A stretch of DNA of 64,000 nucleotides from Sapria himalayana (taxonomy: Eukaryota; Streptophyta; Magnoliopsida; Malpighiales; Rafflesiaceae): the NCBI GenBank assembly GCA_029783825.1, contig JAREIK010012111.1, positions 726,866-790,865 of the forward strand, given 5' to 3'. Every line of letters starts with the position of its first letter. Positions within the stretch are counted from its first letter, which is position 1. The position numbers and the translations under genes are program-made. This document shows, one piece after another, positions 1 to 12,900 of this stretch. The notes beneath the pieces are model-generated. The model was not told the origin of the DNA and did no database searches. It saw only the letters and a list, made by a program, of their open reading frames with translations.

Positions 1-1300
1 AGACAAACCTACCAATAGTAACATATTAATATCAGTTCTATCTAATCACCATTTCATCAATCTATTCTACAATATAAATCAAATATCATAATCAAAATTC
101 AAAGCATTCATACATCACATAAATCAAACTAAAAAACTCTAGACCACAATTTAGTCAAACATTGAGAGAGAAATTTATATGGAATATAAGAGAAAAAACA
201 TTATGTAACATGGATTCCCAATAACATCTCTCACAAGAATCTTGGAATCAAAACCTAATTTCTATGATATTTTTATTCAATCCATGAAATCTACCCTAGA
301 GAAAGGATTTGAAAGCAATGCCCCCCAACAACTAAAATTTAGTCTTCGTTTTACATCTCTTGCTTATTCGTGGATCCCCTAGAGAGTACAAAAATTATCT
401 TTATGGTTATTATTACACTTGGTTCCAGATGAAGGAGAAGGAAAGTCAAGTGTATTGTAGATTTCCCAAGTCCAATCACTCTCCTCACTTTTGCTATTTC
501 TTTTATACTTCACAAATTCTAGGTATTTTCCAATTAGAAAGTTGCGGCTTTGGAATAATGTTGTGACTTTGACCTTTGGTCTTTTGAGCTCAAGGTCATG
601 ATGCTAGGAAGTGGCTGTAGCTTTGGGATATTTTCTAAAGTTTCTATACTTGAAAAGTCAATGTACTCAAAAAAAACCATAATATTTTAAATTTGCACGT
701 ATAAAAGTCTTGTGATAGGACATGAACGTGGTTTACCTTATCTTGAGGCAAAAAAATTGTCACCATGGAAATGGTCATGCCATGAGTATTGCCATCTATA
801 ACTCTTTATAATGAAGAGTTGCGTCGTTGGGAAATAGTCATGACCTAGGATTTAAGAATATTAAGCTTTAATAAAGATAAAGTTGTGATGCTAAAAAATT
901 ATCATGACTTTTGGTATAAGTGAAATACTTAGTTACTATGATATAACATTTATATAATAGCCAATTAAATATTATGAGATAAGTATGATTGTGACTCCAA
1001 GATAATATCACAACCAAAAATAATATGGGGCAAAATGAAAGAATTGAGCTAATGAGATAGTTGAATCATGATATATAAAGATCATCATGACTAATTATAT
1101 AGAATTTTGGTTAAAAATAGATGTCAAAACTATTCAATAGAACTAACTATCAACAATTCACCAATTATCTCAAAAAACATAATTATTTTACTACTATTCG
1201 TTATAATCTATCAAAACTCCAATTTCATATATTCATTCCATTTTTTTATACTTATTATCATCAAAACTTATTCTAATATACTATAATATTCAATATTTAA
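1..1300 (-). repeat. gypsy-type long terminal repeat copy G1 (partial)
   Basis: This is part of a long LTR-like family that recurs across the first 36 kb. Its reverse complement shares long diverged stretches with the copies at 4.88-7.25 kb and 22.4-24.8 kb, including a run resembling 'actattggta' next to 'agaact' and many scattered catgact motifs. It is cut by the window edge. A gag remnant lies on the same strand at higher coordinates, so this would be the 3' LTR of that element. Boundaries are inferred from similarity seen by eye. Confidence 0.5.
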
Positions 1301-3000
1301 CAAACCAAATAAACATTCATTCTAAAACTTTTGCTCATCACGTGTAATAACTTCTCCCTCAATAAAAAATATACAACCATATCATCACAACTACCATATT
1401 TTTTTTATAACTTAGTTTGAGTATTGTAGTATCTTGAGATAATGGAGTAACTTCTCATTATAGTCATATTAAAAGTCAAAATGAGAGATTTTAGTTCCAT
1501 AACTATATTAATGAGTGAGTTACGTGTGTATAATAATTCTTGTGATGGGTACATTGTATTTATTACATCATATCATGTGAAAAAAAATATTTGGGTTGCC
1601 TCCCAAATAATACTATATTTAATGTTCATAGCTTGACTAAGAATAATTTCTCACCTTAGTTGGTGATCTTTATAGTCCATACTAGGTTTTTAGTATACAA
1701 CTTTACTTCTTTTCTATTGGTATATTTTTTTAGTACACCATTTGGACCTTCTTCTTTGACCCTTCCCTCTTTTTATATCATGACTTTGAAGAATATCATG
1801 ACTTCATTTTTGGTTCTAGCCTAGTCACATTTACTTTTTGAAATCTAAGAGTAGCGGCTAAGCATGACCACAACTTTGTCATTAAGCTTTTTTTGATTTT
1901 TTTTCTTTTAGTAACAACAAAGTTGTAAAGCTAGTCATCATTATGGCTTTTCCATTAAGCTTCTTATGGGAAATTTCTTTTTATAACACCAAAGTCATGA
2001 CACTAGGCATGGTCATGACTTTCATCTCTGCCACTATTTCAATGTTGTCTCCCTTCAAATACTCCATAATTTCAGTCTCTTCCATATCATTCTCATTTAT
2101 TTTCTCAGTTAGTAATTGGATTTTATTGCTATTTGCATCCAATATTTAGTCTCCAAATTCTTAGTCTTCATATCATTTTTCTATATAATTGTACAAAGAG
2201 TTTAGGTGTCTCCCTTATTTTCTTAGCCACCTTAAAATTGTCTTCATTAGAATCTTACAAAGTCATTGCTTCGAAGAATACTATGACCTCGTAGGTGTCA
2301 TCTTTCTCATATTCTAGTTCAGCACTTTCATGACTCCAAAGATATTATTCTACATCATCTTTCTATCCTTCATCAAGCTAATAGTTTTTTATAAAATCCT
2401 TCCATCTAAAGTCAACTTTTTGCCGTATTATTGTAAAGATTTAACTTTGCTTGTTCCTCACCAACATAAAAAATGAACTTAATAACATCAGTAAGTACTT
2501 GTAAAAAATGACCATCCCAAGATCAATAGTGAGTAATGATCTCCATTTATATCTAATACAATAAAATTTACTAAGAAAATATTGACCTTAAATTTACTTG
2601 TTCCTATTGCACAAGGTATAGTAAAACTACTAGGATCCTTCAATTTTATTAGGAATATTCATTGAATAATTAAACTATATATTTTAGATCATATTCACAG
2701 TATCATATATCTTCAACTTCTTCTTATTACTCATAACACCCTTCATAAATTTCATGTAATTTAATATCTAAGATAATACTTTATCAAATGGTATATATAC
2801 TTCTAGTTTATAAAAGATATTGAGAAAATGTTCAAAACTATTAATTTAATTTTTATTTTCTAAAATATTTTAGAAATATAAGATTTATTAGAAACTTATC
2901 TTTAACTCCATTTTAGTTCATATTATTCTTTCCATAGTTTTGTGTAACCTCCAATCACTATTTTGTTTCTTTACTTCATTCATTTATAGTTGAGGGTGAA
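1300..3000 (-). other. gypsy internal-region debris, no readable gene
   Basis: This AT-rich stretch lies between LTR copy G1 and the gag remnant. Around 1,590 it contains a 'gggttgcctccca' box next to an 'agcttgact' run; a similar but shorter box follows the gypsy integrase end near 7,513. That suggests retrotransposon 3' internal sequence, but I could not read a domain in any frame. Confidence 0.35.
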
Positions 3001-4720
3001 ATTTGGGCATGTATTTTTATATGAGCCATGACTTTGGAAGATGTAGTGCTTGAGTCTTCATATTTAGAGATAGTTATAGTGGGAGCCTTGACTTCTATAA
3101 AAATTATAGTAGGAGCCATGACTTCTATAAAAATTATAGTGGGAGTCATATCTTTTGGTAAAGTCATTACACCATCAATTCCAAAACTTTTAGATTTAGC
3201 TTGCTTCATTTGTTGCCTCTCCAACTCTTTTCTGCTTCAAAATAATATTGATAGGCACTTCTTCAGATTTGACTTAGTATTACTTGATAATTCATTAATA
3301 TATTTTACTTTCATCAATAATGCCAATTATCCAATTTGTTTTTCTATATTCTACATCATTTGAATTGATATGATCCATTCTCGCTTCAAGCCTCTTCATT
3401 TGATTATCTTGGTGGTCATGTCTCCTCTTTATTTATATCAATATCACACTTGGCTTATCCTTCATATTCAAATTTTATTCTCCCCTTGAAGGTTATTAAT
3501 TTGAGCTTGATCTTCCTTAAATATTGTAGTTCATTAAAATATTCCAAAAGTTATTCGAAGCTTGCCCAACTTTTGATGCCCATTCCAATAGTCTTCATAC
3601 TAAAATTTTCATGATTTCTCACTTTCAGATTATAACGTATGGGGACATTATAATTGGGATGAAACATGTTCCATTTGCTTTGCAATTGATTTTTCTCTTT
3701 CATTTGATAAAAGATATCAAAATTTGCCATTTCATATTATTGCAAAATAGTGACATCTCTAGATCCTTTTCTTTTCTTCTCTTGGATTTCAAGCTTCTTT
3801 AAAAAAGCTTACATCTTTACTTCTATTGTGCTAAATTGGTCTAACTCCAATATTCTTGCTTGTCTTCACCCAAAGGAGCAATCGATTAGAGTTTGATATT
3901 TGTTCTTTGGTAGCTCTTCAAACAAATAGTATATATCTTTCAATAACTTATTCATAATTGACTCACTTGAGACTACACCAATAATACACATTGTCATATA
4001 TTTTAGCCTATTGTGAAAATGTTGGGCTTGAAACCACAACTAGAACTCATGTTAAGGGTAACTCATCTATAATTCCTTTATATGGTCCTAAGTATCATAT
4101 AAAGTCTCTGGCTCATCATGTTGTAAATGGCTTATCTCGCTTCATAATTATGAGATAATTTGAGGTGAAAAAAACTTAGTGAGAAAGGCCCTCACAAGTT
4201 CATCCCCACTCTCAAAAGAAGCCAGAGATAAGCACTAAAGCTAACTCCATGCCATGTCCCTTAATGAAAATTAGAATAGACATAACCTAATGAAATCAAG
4301 GTTAACTCTATTTATCTTTACCATGTCACACAACTCCAAAAATATTGTGACATACTTATTAAATTATATAATATCCTTCCATTGTACTAGTGCTACTAAA
4401 CTATCACTATTAGACTTAGTTTTAACTCAAAGTGCTTCACTTCTATTGGTTATATCTAAATACCAGAATAACTATCTATCATCACTGACCTTCAATAATC
4501 TTCCAATGTTTGTTGGTTGATGTTTGTTAGATAGCTAACTCATCATTGCCTCGGGGCACTCTATTGCTGCTAGTTTTATTCTCAAACTCTATATTAGCTT
4601 GTTGTCTCAGAATCACTCTCATGTTCTTTTAATTTTTAGGTTCATAGGTGTTAACTAAGTCCTAGATTTTTTTCGTATAAGATGTGCTGAAAAAAATAAT
4701 GCAAAATAATAAGCACAACT
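3000..4720 (-). pseudogene. Ty3-gypsy gag remnant
   Basis: On the minus strand, roughly 4,220 down to 4,060 reads as a gypsy gag (Retrotrans_gag) core: a segment like AFLTKFFSPQ, then SEISHLQHDEPETLYDT and a KEL motif, matching the family pattern F...KFFPP..t..lr.eI..F.Q...EsLydaW.rfKelL. Stops and frameshifts break it throughout. The C-terminal part near 3,000-3,230 stays open for about 80 codons and contains a short tandem repeat. Gag would form the retrotransposon particle; this copy cannot. The identification rests on the gag core only. Confidence 0.6.
3079..3150. repeat. 30-bp tandem repeat in gag tail
   Basis: A 30-bp unit containing gacttctataaaaattata occurs twice in full (3,079-3,108 and 3,109-3,138) with a third partial copy. 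On the minus strand it encodes a repeated APTIIFIEV peptide. Confidence 0.75.
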
Positions 4721-4879
4721 ACTTCATAATCAAAACAATAGCTAGATAAGCTCGTATAAATAAATAAAAAATAATCAAAATGTCATTATTAAAACTACCA
4801 AAAACATAACTATCCCTTTTCAAAGATAGTGTCAACTCATATTAATTAATCAAACTAATAATCCTAAACAATAGTACTA

Positions 4880-7250
4880 AAAACTATTTGTTACCTTGTT
4901 AAGATATTCAATTTTATTGGTTAAATACTTTACCAAAAGCTTATTGGTGAGAGTATTTTGTCAAAAAGATCCGCAAGTATACGAGCCATACATATTGTAA
5001 AAAAAGATTTTAATCTAGATATCAATGATATAAAGATTGTATTAGTACTTTGATCAACTAACAATGAGACAATATTATTTTAGTTGAGAATAAAATTCAG
5101 GATTTTGGTAAGACTCTTTGATCCTAAAGTTTTACCAATTTCATGTTGAGTTTTGATGCAATTTTAAATACTATGATATTTGTTTAAATAATTCAATTCA
5201 TGTTAAGTAATTATATAGAATAAAGGTTAGATTATTATTAGAATGCTTCTTTACCCTAATGTTATACAAGATAGTTATCATCATTGAGCTCATCTTAATG
5301 ATGATTTTCTCATAATTATTCTCTTAGTAATTTACAAATGAGACAACCAAATCATCTTTATTTGAAGGTTATTTACAAATCCATACCTTTTAGAAAACTC
5401 ATCAACAACCTTTAATGGTTTCTTCATTTGTATATTTTTATTCTCTAGCCTCAGGTATCTTAGAAACTTTGAATTGATGTAGAATCAAAAGCATTTATAC
5501 TTTTGGCTTTTTAAGTGACGTACTCTCACAATTAACATACATCTTCTCTCAAATCTTACTGGTAAGAACCATATGAGTGAAAGCAACTCAAAGGGCTATC
5601 ATTATCTTGTGCGTTACAACAACTCATACAATTAAAGCTTAATTCTTATGAGACATATACAATAGATTAGTATGCAAAAGTATTCGTGCTTTTGTCTTTG
5701 TGAATATCATATTCATAATGATTAACATATCACAATTTTGGATTTTGATATGTAGATTTGTCTCGCACATTATAATCAAAAGGGCTATCACTTCCATCTT
5801 ATCGTAGACGTGAATGATCCTCTTACTTTATATATTACCTTCCACCATGACAACACGTACAAACCTATCAAAAGTAAAACTTTAATTTTAGTTTTATTTA
5901 ATTAGTAATTCTATCAATATCTATTCTACAACATAATTCACACATCATAATTAAAATTCAAAGAATTCATACATCACATAAATTAAAATAAACAAACCAT
6001 AAGCCTCAATTTAGCTTGGCATTAGTGAGAGATTCATATAGGGTAAAAAAGAAAATCTTATGAATCTTGGGTTCCTAATATAGCCTTTATGAAAATCTAA
6101 GATTTAAAACCTAATTCCCATGTTTTTTTTAATAAATCTATAAAATCTATCATAGAGAGGGGAGTTTAAAAGCTACCCCCACCACTAGGATTTAATTTGG
6201 CTTTGCATCTCTTACTTGTTCATGGATCTCTTAGAGAGTGTGAAATCACTTAGAGAATTGTTCCTGCACTTGCTTCAGGTAAAGAAGAAGAAAAGTAAGG
6301 TGGCTTGCAAATTTTCCAAGTTCAGTCTCTCTCATAACATTTGCAGTCTTTTATACTTCGCAAATTCTAAGAATTTTCCAAGTAGAAAGTTGAGACTTCG
6401 GAATGATGCCATAACTTTGGCCAATTGTCTCTTGAGTTTGAGCTTATGGCACTAAGAAGTGGCCTGGCATTAAATATCTTTCTAAACTTTTTGTACCTCA
6501 AAAATTATGGTATTGTGAAGTGATAGCGGCGTTTATAATTAACTCATTTATCTAAGTCATAATACTAAGTCATGGCCATAGATTTGTCTTCTCTTGAGAG
6601 AAAAAATTCATGACCTTGAAATTGGCCATGGCTCAAGTATTGCTCTCTTTAACTCTCTGCAGCTATGATTTATGTCACTGAAAAATAGTCAGGCTCTAGA
6701 CTTTGGAAAATTATGCTTTAAAAAAGATAAAGCTATGACATAATAAAATAGTCATGACTTTTAGCACTAGTGAGGTACTTGATTATTATATATATAATAT
6801 TAATATCATACCCATTTAAATATTATAAGATAAGTGCAACTATGTCTCAAAGATAATTTTGCAGCTAAAAAAATGTGTTGCATAATGAAAAAATTTTACT
6901 AATAAGGTGATAGAGTTATGAAGTTCAAAGATTTTCATATAGAGTTTTAGGCAAAAAAAAGATACCAAAAACTACTCAACAAGACCAACCATCACCAAGT
7001 CATCAATTACCTTCATAAATACATTAATTTCACTATGATTCATCATAATCCATTAAAACTCAATTTTTTTGTAATTATTCCAAATTTCACTCATATATGT
7101 ACTCACAACTCATTAAAAGTTACCCAAATACACTTCACTGTGTCGACATTCAACATACCAAACATTTAGCTACAATAAAATTTATATTGTAACTTGTCAA
7201 TGAAGTTGTGACGACTACATGACATCATTTATGATACAATACAATATTAT
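4880..7250 (-). repeat. gypsy-type LTR copy G2
   Basis: The reverse complement aligns by eye with copy G6 at 22.4-24.8 kb in the same order of landmarks: the region with aaatagaac, the line ending in gcatgaatac(t)ttt, and the terminal part with aaaattaggta or an equivalent. On its high-coordinate side is a gypsy integrase end (7.65-8.02 kb) and on its low-coordinate side a gag remnant, both on the minus strand. It could therefore be the 3' LTR of one element and the 5' LTR of the next. Confidence 0.5.
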
Positions 7251-7499
7251 GACTTTCAAAAGAAATAGTCACAAACAATTCTTCTTTTTAGTTCTATATT
7301 TTTTTTACAAAAAATATTATCATAATAAAAAAAGTGTCTCTACTTTATTAAAGTGCTATTATAATATCGAATTCTAAACATTTGTCATGACTTTTATTAA
7401 ATACCCACTTCTGAATTTGATGCAATAGATAAACAAATGATAGAAAACTAGATTTGCAAAACAAGTTGCTGATACTTTATTCACTTTTCAAATCTATCC

Positions 7500-8020
7500 T
7501 AATTTTCTTGTGTTGCCTCCCCAGTTGTGGAATAAGTTAGCTCAAGCAAGCTTATTTCCATGTTCTAGCTTAGTTATTCTCAAAGAAACTATTTTCTTTG
7601 ATATATATTATTTTTCTTCAACACTCTAGTCTCCCAAGTTTTGCTTTGGTCTTTGTCCCTTTAATTATACACTCACTCTCATCATTTGAATTGACAAAAA
7701 CTGCATTAAAAGAAGTTAATGTCATCTCATTAACTTGTCCAAACCATCTGGAACTCCACTTGCCTATATAATGTTTCAGCCTAGAGTTGAAAATTAATAC
7801 TCTATCTCATACTTTAGAGTCCTTCCATAGTAGATTATTGTTGTCATCCATACATTCTATCATTATAAATTTTGCTTCTTTAATAAGCATTATTTCTCAT
7901 CTCTTCCAACTACTTCTCTTGTGGCATACATATTCTCACCATTTGATGAGCAAACCTTGCAAATAGTAGGGAATCATCTAATAGATAACTCTACGCATCA
8001 TGTGGGAATTTCTTTTGCTG
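7500..8020 (-). pseudogene. Ty3-gypsy integrase C-terminal remnant
   Basis: The minus strand reads as the end of a gypsy integrase: QLEEMRNNAY then SKIYNDRMY, followed by VLIFNSRLKHYIGKWSSRWF. This matches the family pattern L.ELRneAYe.sk.YK...k..hDk and vLlynSRLklfpGKLrSRW.Gp. Stops interrupt it, and the catalytic core (DDE) upstream is not visible. The same strand carries RT and RNase H pieces at 15.8-19.15 kb, so this is probably the far end of the same ancient pol, separated by later insertions. Confidence 0.75.
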
Positions 8021-8591
8021 AGAATTAAAAAAATGAGACAAAATATTTTATGCATATATATTTCATATAGTCAGAAATCCAATGTAGGTGAGTTTTTAAA
8101 AATAGTAGCTAATTGTTCAGTATACTAAATACTAAATAATACCATTGTATATTATTTTCATAATGTATATTGCATGAAAGAGGGATTATTTATAATGCTT
8201 TTATAAAATCTTAGCTTTGGAGGCATTTGTCGAATAATTGTGAAATCGAGAGTTTTTTGTGTGAAATGTGTGACTTGGTTGATTTGATAACTAGAATATG
8301 TGTCAAAATTTATGCAAGTCATGAAATTTGATAAGCTATGATTATATTATACCTTTGAGTACTTGTGTGTTTGTTTTGGTGTTCATGCTTAGCCAAAACT
8401 CTTTACACATAGTCATAAAAATTTTCATATGTCATAACTCTACTACCTTATTGATACAATTCATTCAAAATACAACACATTCTCTTAGTTGTAAAGATTT
8501 CTTAGAATTGTTGGTGAACTAGCTTGAAACAACTTCATGGATACAATATTTAATTTTATGTCATAATAACCCAGTATCTCACTTGTGCTAA

Positions 8592-8624
8592 AAGCCATGT
8601 AGCCTATAGATGGCTACATGGCTT
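8592..8624. other. perfect 13-bp hairpin inside LTR G3
   Basis: AAGCCATGTAGCC is followed seven bases later by its exact complement, giving a 13-bp stem and a 7-nt loop in otherwise diverged LTR sequence. Confidence 0.7.
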
Positions 8625-9737
8625 GAGTTTTTTCTTTACTAGACCATATAAAACTCAAGCCAAAGATATGGCTTTTATTCGAAGTCATGACTTTTGACTA
8701 CTTAATATTATAGAGAACTAAACTTGAGTCATGGCCAACACAAACACCATGACTATCGGCATAAAGAGAAACCAAAGCTATCCCCATAATTTAGTGTCAT
8801 GACTCTAGGCTCATAGAAATCAAAGTTGTCCCCATCACTTAGTGTCATGCCTTTATGTTATATAGGCTAAATATACTATCACAAATATTCCTAATATCAT
8901 GACAATCAAGTAGAGAAAATAGAACAAAACTATGGCTCATATTCAATATCATAACATTGTGTTATAGAATCTAAATGAGCGGTCATGATATTTTTTATCA
9001 TTATGACCATCAAGTAAAAGAAAGAGACCAGGGTTGTGGATCATGCCTAACATTGTGACTTTGTGTTACAAAATTGAAAGATTGAAACCATGATTTTTAT
9101 TTAGTGACACGACTTTTAATTAAAGAAACCTACACTAGATGCTCAAATATATAAGAAAATCTCTATGAATTCAAAAATAATTCATGAGAGACACAAGAAA
9201 GATGAACCAAAAGGTATCACAACTTTATTTTTTGGGTGATGCACAAGCAACAAGGGCAACATAGGACATGAACATAAATCCTAAAATATCGCACACACTT
9301 TGATGCCTTTATGAGAGAAAATTAAATTAGAAATGAGTGAGTTTTGAGAAATTTAGGTTTTGAAATCTAGATTCTTCTAAGGGCTGAAATTGAGCATCTA
9401 TATTCATATAAGATGAATTTTTACATGTCTAATTAAGGATAGTTTGGTAATTAAATAGAATTAGAACTATGGTTTTGGCTATTAGTGGGTTCATATGTGA
9501 TTTGAGTGACAGATAATGATAGGCAATCCACAAGATACACTCAAACATATGGCAGGAAGGAAGTGATGATCATTAGACTATGATATAGGAGATAAACCCA
9601 TATGATGCCAAAATTCAAAATTGAAATATGTTTAATCATTCTAAGTATGCCACTCATAAAGCTAAAAGCATGAATACTCCATAGGCCACTTCATTACACA
9701 TGTCTTAAAGAAACTGACCCTCATTTGATGTTGGGCA

Positions 9738-10214
9738 TAGAGGTGTCAACCGGGTAGGACCGGCCCATCCCGGCATGGAAATTTCCTGTGCCCGGGCTCG
9801 TGTCGTGCCCGACCACAACACAATCATGTCGTGCCTCGCCCGGCACGGTATCGTGGCCCGTTGGCAAGGTACTGTGCCGAAACCAATTTTTTTAAAAAAA
9901 TTAGGGTTACGGGGGCATAGAATCCCTAATTTTTTTTAGAAAAATTAGGGTTTTGGGCACGCCAAAATCCTAATTTTTTTAAGTAGGGTTTCGGGCATGC
10001 CAAAATCCTTATTTTTTTTTGATTTAGAATTCGCTCTGGCCGGGCCGAACCCGGCGAATCATGCCACGGGCCCGTGCTGGGCTGAACTCCACAAAACTGT
10101 GCTAGGCTAGGCACGACATAGTACAGTAGCCGTGCCTGGCCCGGCACGAAAGCATGGTCGAGCCTGAAAAAAATGGGTCGGGCATAGCCCGACACGTCCC
10201 GTTTGATACCTCTA
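9738..10214. mobile_element. non-autonomous hAT element (MITE), 477 bp
   Basis: The termini are TAGAGGTGTCAAC on the left and the inverted equivalent TTTGATACCTCTA on the right. They fit the hAT TIR rule (YARNG) and the common plant series beginning TAGRGGTGTCAA. The flanking 8-bp duplications are GTTGGGCA (9,730-9,737) and GTTGGACA (10,215-10,222), with one mismatch. The interior is much richer in G and C than the surroundings and contains many cccgg/gcccg-type subterminal words. The paralogous LTR copy G4 shows an unoccupied version of this site near 15,028. No transposase is present; the minus-strand open frame inside is a by-product of the composition. Confidence 0.88.
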
Positions 10215-11299
10215 GTTGGACATTAAATAGAATATTCTCCTAAAGATTTTACCTTAGTATAAGAGTTGTCCATCATAGTGGAGAATAATGATATGTAAGC
10301 AAAATGATAGGCATGTTTGGATGTGATTCTTATGGTAGTAATATTCTTTTGAGTTACATTTATTAGTATAAATTCTACAAGAGAAACTATATTAATTCTC
10401 ATAAAAAAACATATTTTAATTAATTGAGCATGATGCTAAAGAACTTGAAAGTACAAATAGTTTTATTACTATATTAATTCTCATAAAGAAAAATACTAGT
10501 GATCAAAGAAAAAGAAGGCATATTCGAACCAATCATTAAAGTCACTTAATAATTTTTTTAAAAGGTGAGAATTTATGAATGATCTTCAAACAAAGATATT
10601 GTAATATTTTAGTAATAAAGTATCAAAATGATAGCTACAAGGAGGATATCATTAGGAAGGGCTCAATAATATACCCTATTTGCTAGTAGGGCAAGAGGTC
10701 ATTCCATAATTATGCATTTTTTATTCAATGACTAAGTATAATCATGATAAAAATTGTAATGAATTCAAATACAAATAAAAATATAAAGCATTCATAGAAT
10801 CTAAGATTTATAACTTGAAGTTTATTTATTATGCCTACTAGAGCAGTTGTTAATTGTTATTGACTAATTAAATATTATTATAATTTTTATGTGATCAATA
10901 TCGAGACTAAAAGTCAACATTATTACTTGTACAATTCATATAATTATAGAACAATATTAGATAAAAGACCCTTGCCCAACTAAGTTTTGGGACACACCTA
11001 ACTATTAAATTAGGTATTGTAACAAAGTTACAACATGTTTATCATGTAGTTACTTAGGATTGATTTTGCTAGTTTGGTTAGTAAATTATAGTTGATGTAA
11101 CTATCATTGAAAAGGAAATAGTTCTACTTTTAGTAGTTTCGATAATATTTTCTTATTTTATTTCACCAAGATTTGTGTTGCATGCCTTTTATGTATCTTG
11201 TAATCATTGTGATTTTATTTTCATTTTTCTTTTCTTTTTTTTTCAGCCACCACGCTTGCATTAGTGAAATTATGAGACTAAACTAACACCTTGTGACTC

Positions 11300-11676
11300 A
11301 AATACAGAAGAGGACAATGTATGAAACAATTTTTCACTATGATGGAGCATATTCTTATCCCTACAATGAATTTTATTTCATTCCTAATGCTGATATCAAA
11401 GACTTTTCTTTTCTAATAGATAATCTACATGGAGATTTCGAATATGAGAGGTATGGAGAAAGACCTCACTAGAAAGTGTTTGCTGAAAAATCACCTTCAA
11501 AACTCACTAAAATCTTGAGTATGTGGTTTGTAGAGATAAAACAAATCAATACTATTAAAAAATCTAAATATAGAAGGTTTGATAAATCATATCCAAAAAC
11601 AAACTTATCACATGAAGACTTTATTACCAAGATATTATTGGAGACTAGAGAAGTGAAGGATAGAGGAGAAGAATAG
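11300..11676 (+). pseudogene. unrecognised retroelement-encoded ORF with one stop
   Basis: One frame reads through from about 11,320 to 11,676 with a single internal TAG near 11,470. The first part is aromatic-rich (HYDGAYSYPYNEFYFIP, then DFEYERYGE). The second part is basic and ends in ETREVKDRGEE. It lies just inside LTR G3, where gag or a leader ORF would sit. I do not recognise the protein family. Confidence 0.4.
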
Positions 11677-11805
11677 TTACAACAACTTTACATGATAGAG
11701 GCAAATAATAACTTGAGTATAATGGAGCAAAGTACTACCTTGGAAGTTCCATTGGTGTGTATGAACATAAATATGATTTAAATGAAAAATACTATTTTAG
11801 AAGTT

Positions 11806-11976
11806 CTATTGGAGAGTATGGATATAAGTATGATCGAAGAAGAAAATGCTAAATTGAAAATTTTATTGGAGAGTATGGACATAAGTATGTTTGAAAGAGA
11901 AAATATTATCTTAGAAGTTCTATTGGTGAGTATAGATATATGGTCAATGAGGAGAAATATGCTACATCAAAAGTTG
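11806..11976 (+). repeat. 57-bp coding-phase tandem repeat, block 1
   Basis: The peptide LLESMDISM recurs every 19 codons (11,806, 11,863, with a variant at 11,920), so the DNA period is 57 bp and keeps the reading frame. A homologous block follows in the second copy of the duplicated segment. Confidence 0.75.
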
Positions 11977-12639
11977 TAGCAATGATTATGGTCAAAATAG
12001 TTGAAGATGAAAAAATCAAAGAACACAAAAAGCCATGGCATTTCTTGACATCATGGCCTAAATAAAGGAGACGCATGACCCTTCATTTTTAGACCTTATG
12101 TGAAGAATACCATTCAAGTAATTTTGTACATAGCATCACTTGTGGATAATGAACAAAGAAGGAGAAATAAAGTAAAAGATTACATTGAGAAGCTAACATG
12201 GAAGACCAAAATCAATGGTATAAAAGAAGAATTGATATTGTCTAGCTATGGATTATATATATAACACTACTTGGAAGACAATCTAAGAAACTATGTGTTT
12301 ATTGTTATTTTTGTTTGTGTGAGATATCTTTTTTACATGCACCTCACACTTTGATATTCATCCACCACAAAACCCTCTCCACATTTAGGATTAGCAGATT
12401 CAAACCTACTATTAATTTAATTTCACCCAAAAAGTCATGACCAACCTTTATCATCATGACTTCAACCTAACATATCTTTGTTACCAAGATGTTAATGAAG
12501 ACTAGACAAGTGAATGATAGATAAAAGAATAGTTATGACAACTTGATATAATGGAGGCAGATAATAACTTGAGTACAATGGAGCAAAATATCACCTTGAG
12601 TACAATGGTGAGTGCGAACATAAGTATGATTTAAATGAA

Positions 12640-12900
12640 AAATATTACCTTAGAAGTTCCATTGGAAAGTATGAACATAAGTATGATCGAAGAAAAAAAT
12701 GCTATTTGCAAAGTTCTATTGGAGAGTATGGACATAAGTATGATCGAAGAATAAAATGCTATCTGCAAAGTTCTATTGAAGAGTATGGACATAAGTATGG
12801 TTGAAAAAGAAACTACTACACTAGAAGTTCTATTTGTGAGCATGGATATAATGGTCAGTGAAAAGAAATATGCTAATTTGGAAGTTCTAGTGATGATTAT
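12640..12900 (+). repeat. 57-bp tandem repeat, block 2
   Basis: This second set of the same unit (landmark 'gagtatggacataagtatg') has at least three full units between about 12,655 and 12,850. Flanking sequence on both sides matches the flanks of block 1, so the whole segment was duplicated. Lengths of 57 bp keep frames open on both strands. Confidence 0.7.

Larger units (their letters stand above)
8300..11040 (+). repeat. gypsy-type LTR copy G3, carrying a hAT MITE
   Basis: This is the plus-orientation copy of the LTR-like family, most similar to G4 at 13.68-15.86 kb. The shared order includes the 'acattctctt' run near 8,480 (13,735 in G4), the 'ggccacttcatta' run near 9,685 (about 14,982 in G4) and the ending 'attaggtattgt' near 11,010. 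The left boundary is uncertain because clear similarity to G4 begins only near 8,425. A hAT MITE interrupts it at 9,738-10,214. Confidence 0.55.

Noticed and set aside
9926..10195. 89-codon open frame on the minus strand
   Set aside because: It lies wholly inside the hAT MITE and reflects its GC-rich repeats; no protein family is recognisable.
9738..10214. Mutator-like element with a 9-bp duplication
   Set aside because: A 9-bp reading is possible here because the TIR and flank share a T, but the sister element at 21.3 kb has a clean 8-bp duplication, so hAT fits better.
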